In this document: piece after piece, positions 61,732 to 64,000 of the stretch | Layout of the letters: each line of letters starts with the position of its first letter | Position numbering within the stretch: position 1 is the stretch's first letter | Assembly: GCF_014698035.1 (NCBI RefSeq) | Contig: NZ_JACJSF010000008.1 | Location: forward strand, 114,013-178,012 | DNA: 64,000 bases | Direction of reading: 5' to 3' | Source: Desmonostoc muscorum FACHB-395 | Lineage (GTDB): Bacteria > Cyanobacteriota > Cyanobacteriia > Cyanobacteriales > Nostocaceae | Notes under the pieces: generated by a model | The model's database searches: none | Told to the model about the DNA's origin: nothing | What the model saw: the letters and a program-made list of their open reading frames with translations, nothing else | Program-made: the position numbers and the translations under genes

Positions 61732-63879
61732 ATGCCCTACGAAAAATTAGAAATTACCACACCAGCACCCGTTTTATCTTGGGCAAATCACTCTTTGGGC
61801 CCAGAAGAAACTAAGATGGCAAAAAATGTAGCATCATTACCATTTGTGTTTAAGCACGTGGCCTTAATGCCAGATGTCCACTTAGGTAAAGGTGCTTTAG
61901 TTGGTTCTGTAATTGCAACCAAAGAGGCAATTATCCCTGCTGCTGTCGGTGTAGATATTGGTTGCTTCATAGGAGATACCTTAATTCCTCTAGCGGATGG
62001 TAAATCTTATCGTATTAAAGACCTAATGGATTGGGGTACAGAGTTTATTGTTTATGCTTGTACGCCAACAGGAAAAATCGTTGCGGCTCAAGCAACTGCT
62101 AAGTTGACTAGACGAAATGCTCCACTCGTGAAAGTGATTCTGGATAACGGTGAAGAAATTATTTGTACTCCCGATCACCAATTCATGCTTCGAGACGGAA
62201 CCTATAAAGAAGCTCAGTTACTTCAAGCAGAGACTTCCTTAATGCCCTTTTACTCCAAGACTGACAAAGATGGCTACACCCTGATTACTCAGCCATACTC
62301 CAGCAGATGGCAAAAAGCACACTGGATTATTGCCAGGTCTGGGTTACTCGGCAAAGTTCCTAGATTTGAGGGACAGAAAACAGTTATTCATCATCAGAAT
62401 TTCGATGAATCTGATAATCGACCAGAAAATCTTCAATTCATGGGTAATCGCGATCATTCTGCTTACCACCGCTCTCTAGTGGAGCGTAACCAACACTGGC
62501 ATTCTGCCGAATTTGAAGAAAAAAGAGTTGCTTCCCTTGCTCAAAAAGCAAAAACTCCAGAAGGATACCAATACTATGCTGAACGGGGAACTAGGAATAT
62601 CCTTCAATACATGGAACAGCAACCAGAGCATTTTAAAAATGCAGTCGCAGGTAATGGTAATCGGGGTAAACAATATCTAGTTGAATATAACAAGAGTGAA
62701 AAAGGGAGAGAAAAGTCTCAAGAGATTGCTAACAGATACTATACCTGTGAGATTTGTGGTGTAGATGTCAAAACTCCAATTGGACTCCACAATCACCGCA
62801 GAAAAAAACATCAATGCAATCACAAGGTTGTAGCAGTAAATCTACTAAATTACACAGAGGATGTTTACTGTCTAACAGTACCGGAGTACCATAATTTCGC
62901 CCTAAAAGCCGGAGTATTTGTTCATAACTGCGGTATGAGCGCGATCAAAACAGCATTTACCGCCGAACAACTAGAAGGAAAACTGAAGAAAATCCGCTTG
63001 GATATTGAAGCAGCAATTCCGACTGGATTCAACGAAAATAAAGACGTTGAAAAATCCGTCAGTAACTGGCAACACTGGGATGATTTTAAAGACTTGCATC
63101 GAGGTGTGCAAGACCTACAAGGTAAAGCAATGAAACAGATGGGTTCTCTTGGTGGAGGAAATCACTTTATTGAAGTGTGCCTTGATACAGAGAATCAAGT
63201 TTGGCTGATGCTGCATTCTGGTTCGCGTAACATCGGCAATAAACTCGCCCAGTGTCATATTCACACAGCCAGAGAATTAGCAAAAATGGCAGGTAATAAA
63301 TTACCTGACCCTGATTTGGCTCACTTTGTCGCTGGTACGCCAGAATTCCAGGCATATTGGCATGATTTGCAATGGTCACAAAACTATGCGCGTGTCAACC
63401 GCGATGTGATGATGGCGCGTTTTAAGCACATAGTTGAAAAACATCTGGTAGGCGGGAAAGCAACTAAACCTTTATTGCAAGTTAATTGTCATCACAATTA
63501 CGCCGAAAAAGAAGTGCATTTTGACGAGGATGTATACGTTACTCGTAAGGGTGCAGTCCGGGCTCAGACTGAAGATTATGGGATTATTCCTGGTTCGATG
63601 GGGGCAAAGTCTTTCATTGTTAAGGGTAAAGGTAATGCTCACAGTTTCTGTTCTTGTTCCCACGGCGCGGGGCGTTTAATGTCTAGAAATAAGGCAAAAA
63701 ATGTCTACACACTTGATGATTTGATAGAGCAAACAAATGGTGTAGAATGTCGCAAAGATGAGGGTGTACTAGATGAGATTCCAGGTGCTTATAAGCCAAT
63801 AGAACAAGTAATGGCAAATCAAGCAGATTTAGTTGAAGTTGTAGCAACACTAAAGCAAGTTCTTTGTGTTAAAGGATAA
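61732..63879 (+). CDS. rtcB: tRNA-splicing ligase RtcB interrupted by an intein
   Basis: A GTP- and Mn-dependent 3'-phosphate RNA ligase for RNA repair. The 715-residue frame is a 393-residue RtcB plus a 322-residue intein (78-399). Extein parts include ALMPDVHLGKGALVG and the metal Cys of VDIG-CGM split by the intein. Also present are GSLGGGNHFIEV, LHSGSRNIGN, CHHNYAEKE and the guanylation His in CSHGAGR. The insertion lies exactly before the catalytic Cys at the conserved DIG/CGM junction, a site used by archaeal RtcB inteins. Function of RtcB requires intein excision. No archease gene is seen nearby. Monocistronic. Confidence 0.96.
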   Translation: MPYEKLEITTPAPVLSWANHSLGPEETKMAKNVASLPFVFKHVALMPDVHLGKGALVGSVIATKEAIIPAAVGVDIGCFIGDTLIPLADGKSYRIKDLMDWGTEFIVYACTPTGKIVAAQATAKLTRRNAPLVKVILDNGEEIICTPDHQFMLRDGTYKEAQLLQAETSLMPFYSKTDKDGYTLITQPYSSRWQKAHWIIARSGLLGKVPRFEGQKTVIHHQNFDESDNRPENLQFMGNRDHSAYHRSLVERNQHWHSAEFEEKRVASLAQKAKTPEGYQYYAERGTRNILQYMEQQPEHFKNAVAGNGNRGKQYLVEYNKSEKGREKSQEIANRYYTCEICGVDVKTPIGLHNHRRKKHQCNHKVVAVNLLNYTEDVYCLTVPEYHNFALKAGVFVHNCGMSAIKTAFTAEQLEGKLKKIRLDIEAAIPTGFNENKDVEKSVSNWQHWDDFKDLHRGVQDLQGKAMKQMGSLGGGNHFIEVCLDTENQVWLMLHSGSRNIGNKLAQCHIHTARELAKMAGNKLPDPDLAHFVAGTPEFQAYWHDLQWSQNYARVNRDVMMARFKHIVEKHLVGGKATKPLLQVNCHHNYAEKEVHFDEDVYVTRKGAVRAQTEDYGIIPGSMGAKSFIVKGKGNAHSFCSCSHGAGRLMSRNKAKNVYTLDDLIEQTNGVECRKDEGVLDEIPGAYKPIEQVMANQADLVEVVATLKQVLCVKG
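61963..62928 (+). mobile_element. Intein in RtcB with HNH homing nuclease and C2H2 zinc finger
   Basis: 322 residues, from C78 to N399, flanked by DIG on the N-side and CGM on the C-side. Block A begins CFIGDTLIPL. Block B is IICTPDHQF (T146-x2-H149). Block F reads VYCLTVPEYHNFAL, with Cys where Asp is common. Block G is AGVFVHN followed by Cys (+1). An HNH-type endonuclease lies at about 219-246 (IHHQNFDESDNRPENLQF, H242, H246). A C2H2 zinc-finger-like segment is at 339-360 (C339, C342, H355, H360). The junction residues (Cys1, penultimate His, Asn399, Cys+1) are intact. Confidence 0.93.
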
Positions 63880-63956
63880 ATTTGTCGGGTGGGTAAGCTG
63901 TTACGCAGCTTATTTGTATAATATAAAATTAAGTGACTAGCTATGAATAGGGATAT

Positions 63957-64000
63957 ATGCCAGCAAAAAACCATCTATCTCAAGAGCAAAAAGAAAGACT
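63957..64000 (+). CDS. Start of an IS630-type transposase (truncated by the window edge)
   Basis: The last 44 bp open an ATG frame reading MPAKNHLSQEQKERL. That start is typical of cyanobacterial IS630-family transposases (winged-helix domain first). The gene continues beyond the window, so its integrity is unknown. The preceding 77 bp contain aagctgttacgcagctt, a palindrome that might be part of the IS end. Confidence 0.55.
   Translation, partial: MPAKNHLSQEQKER

Overview
The window looks like a chromosomal segment of a filamentous, probably heterocyst-forming cyanobacterium (Nostoc/Anabaena/Calothrix type). The grounds are an oxygen-dependent chlorophyll cyclase (acsF), many GCGATCGC (HIP1) octamers inside and between genes, short tandem repeats with heptamer and 21-bp periods, several families of small palindromic (MITE-like) repeats, a Gly-rich RRM protein, a DUF2996 protein and a vMAP-type HTH protein. 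Species was not determined. Base composition looks fairly even, with no obvious genomic island.

Layout. 0-7 kb: miaB, a Uma2 nuclease-like protein, a carotenoid oxygenase, a single-domain globin, a damaged HicB-like gene beside a 21-bp repeat array, and a large NACHT NTPase. 7-11.6 kb: an orphan type II thioesterase, a divergent exbD/exbB and tonB-like locus, and hspA. 12-17 kb: a zinc-ribbon protein coupled to a duplicated-domain protein, ilvA and an RRM protein. 17-28 kb: aldo/keto reductase, alpha/beta hydrolase, MBL hydrolase, solitary HsdR-N nuclease, acsF, TM2 protein, DUF2996 protein, EamA transporter, repeats and a Tn3-family transposase relic. 28-38 kb: a ribosomally made natural-product (RiPP) locus of the TOMM (thiazole/oxazole-modified microcin) type, flanked by export genes. 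38-47 kb: M15 peptidase, mnmG, a GspC-like membrane protein, two cell-wall lytic enzymes, a small vMAP-type HTH protein and holB. 48-59 kb: three FAD-dependent oxidoreductases, DUF411 and TPR proteins, a GDSL esterase relic and the metY-metX pair. 59-64 kb: tRNA-Ala, a HAD hydrolase overlapping a methyltransferase, rtcB interrupted by an intein, and the start of an IS630-type transposase.

Main system. From 28.2 to 35.1 kb the genes fit one pathway. A divergent ABC exporter precedes a 123-residue precursor with a helical, Cys-free leader and a core of 17 cysteines spaced by G, VG, RG or GG. Then come a ThiF/E1-like leader-binding partner with two CxxC pairs, a YcaO protein ending in PxPxP, and a SagB-type FMN dehydrogenase. 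The inferred chemistry is leader recognition, ATP-dependent Cys to thiazoline cyclisation, oxidation to thiazole, and export. A MacA/MacB-like pair without its ATPase lies convergently downstream. The product, predicted to be a polythiazole with many arginines, is not one I can name.

Other items of note are the RtcB intein (322 residues, HNH nuclease plus a C2H2 zinc finger, inserted at the catalytic Cys), the TonB-like protein whose C-terminal domain is internal, the repeat-encoded hydrophobic stretch in the NACHT protein, and the nested MITE insertions. All functional calls rest on reading motifs by eye; no database search was run.
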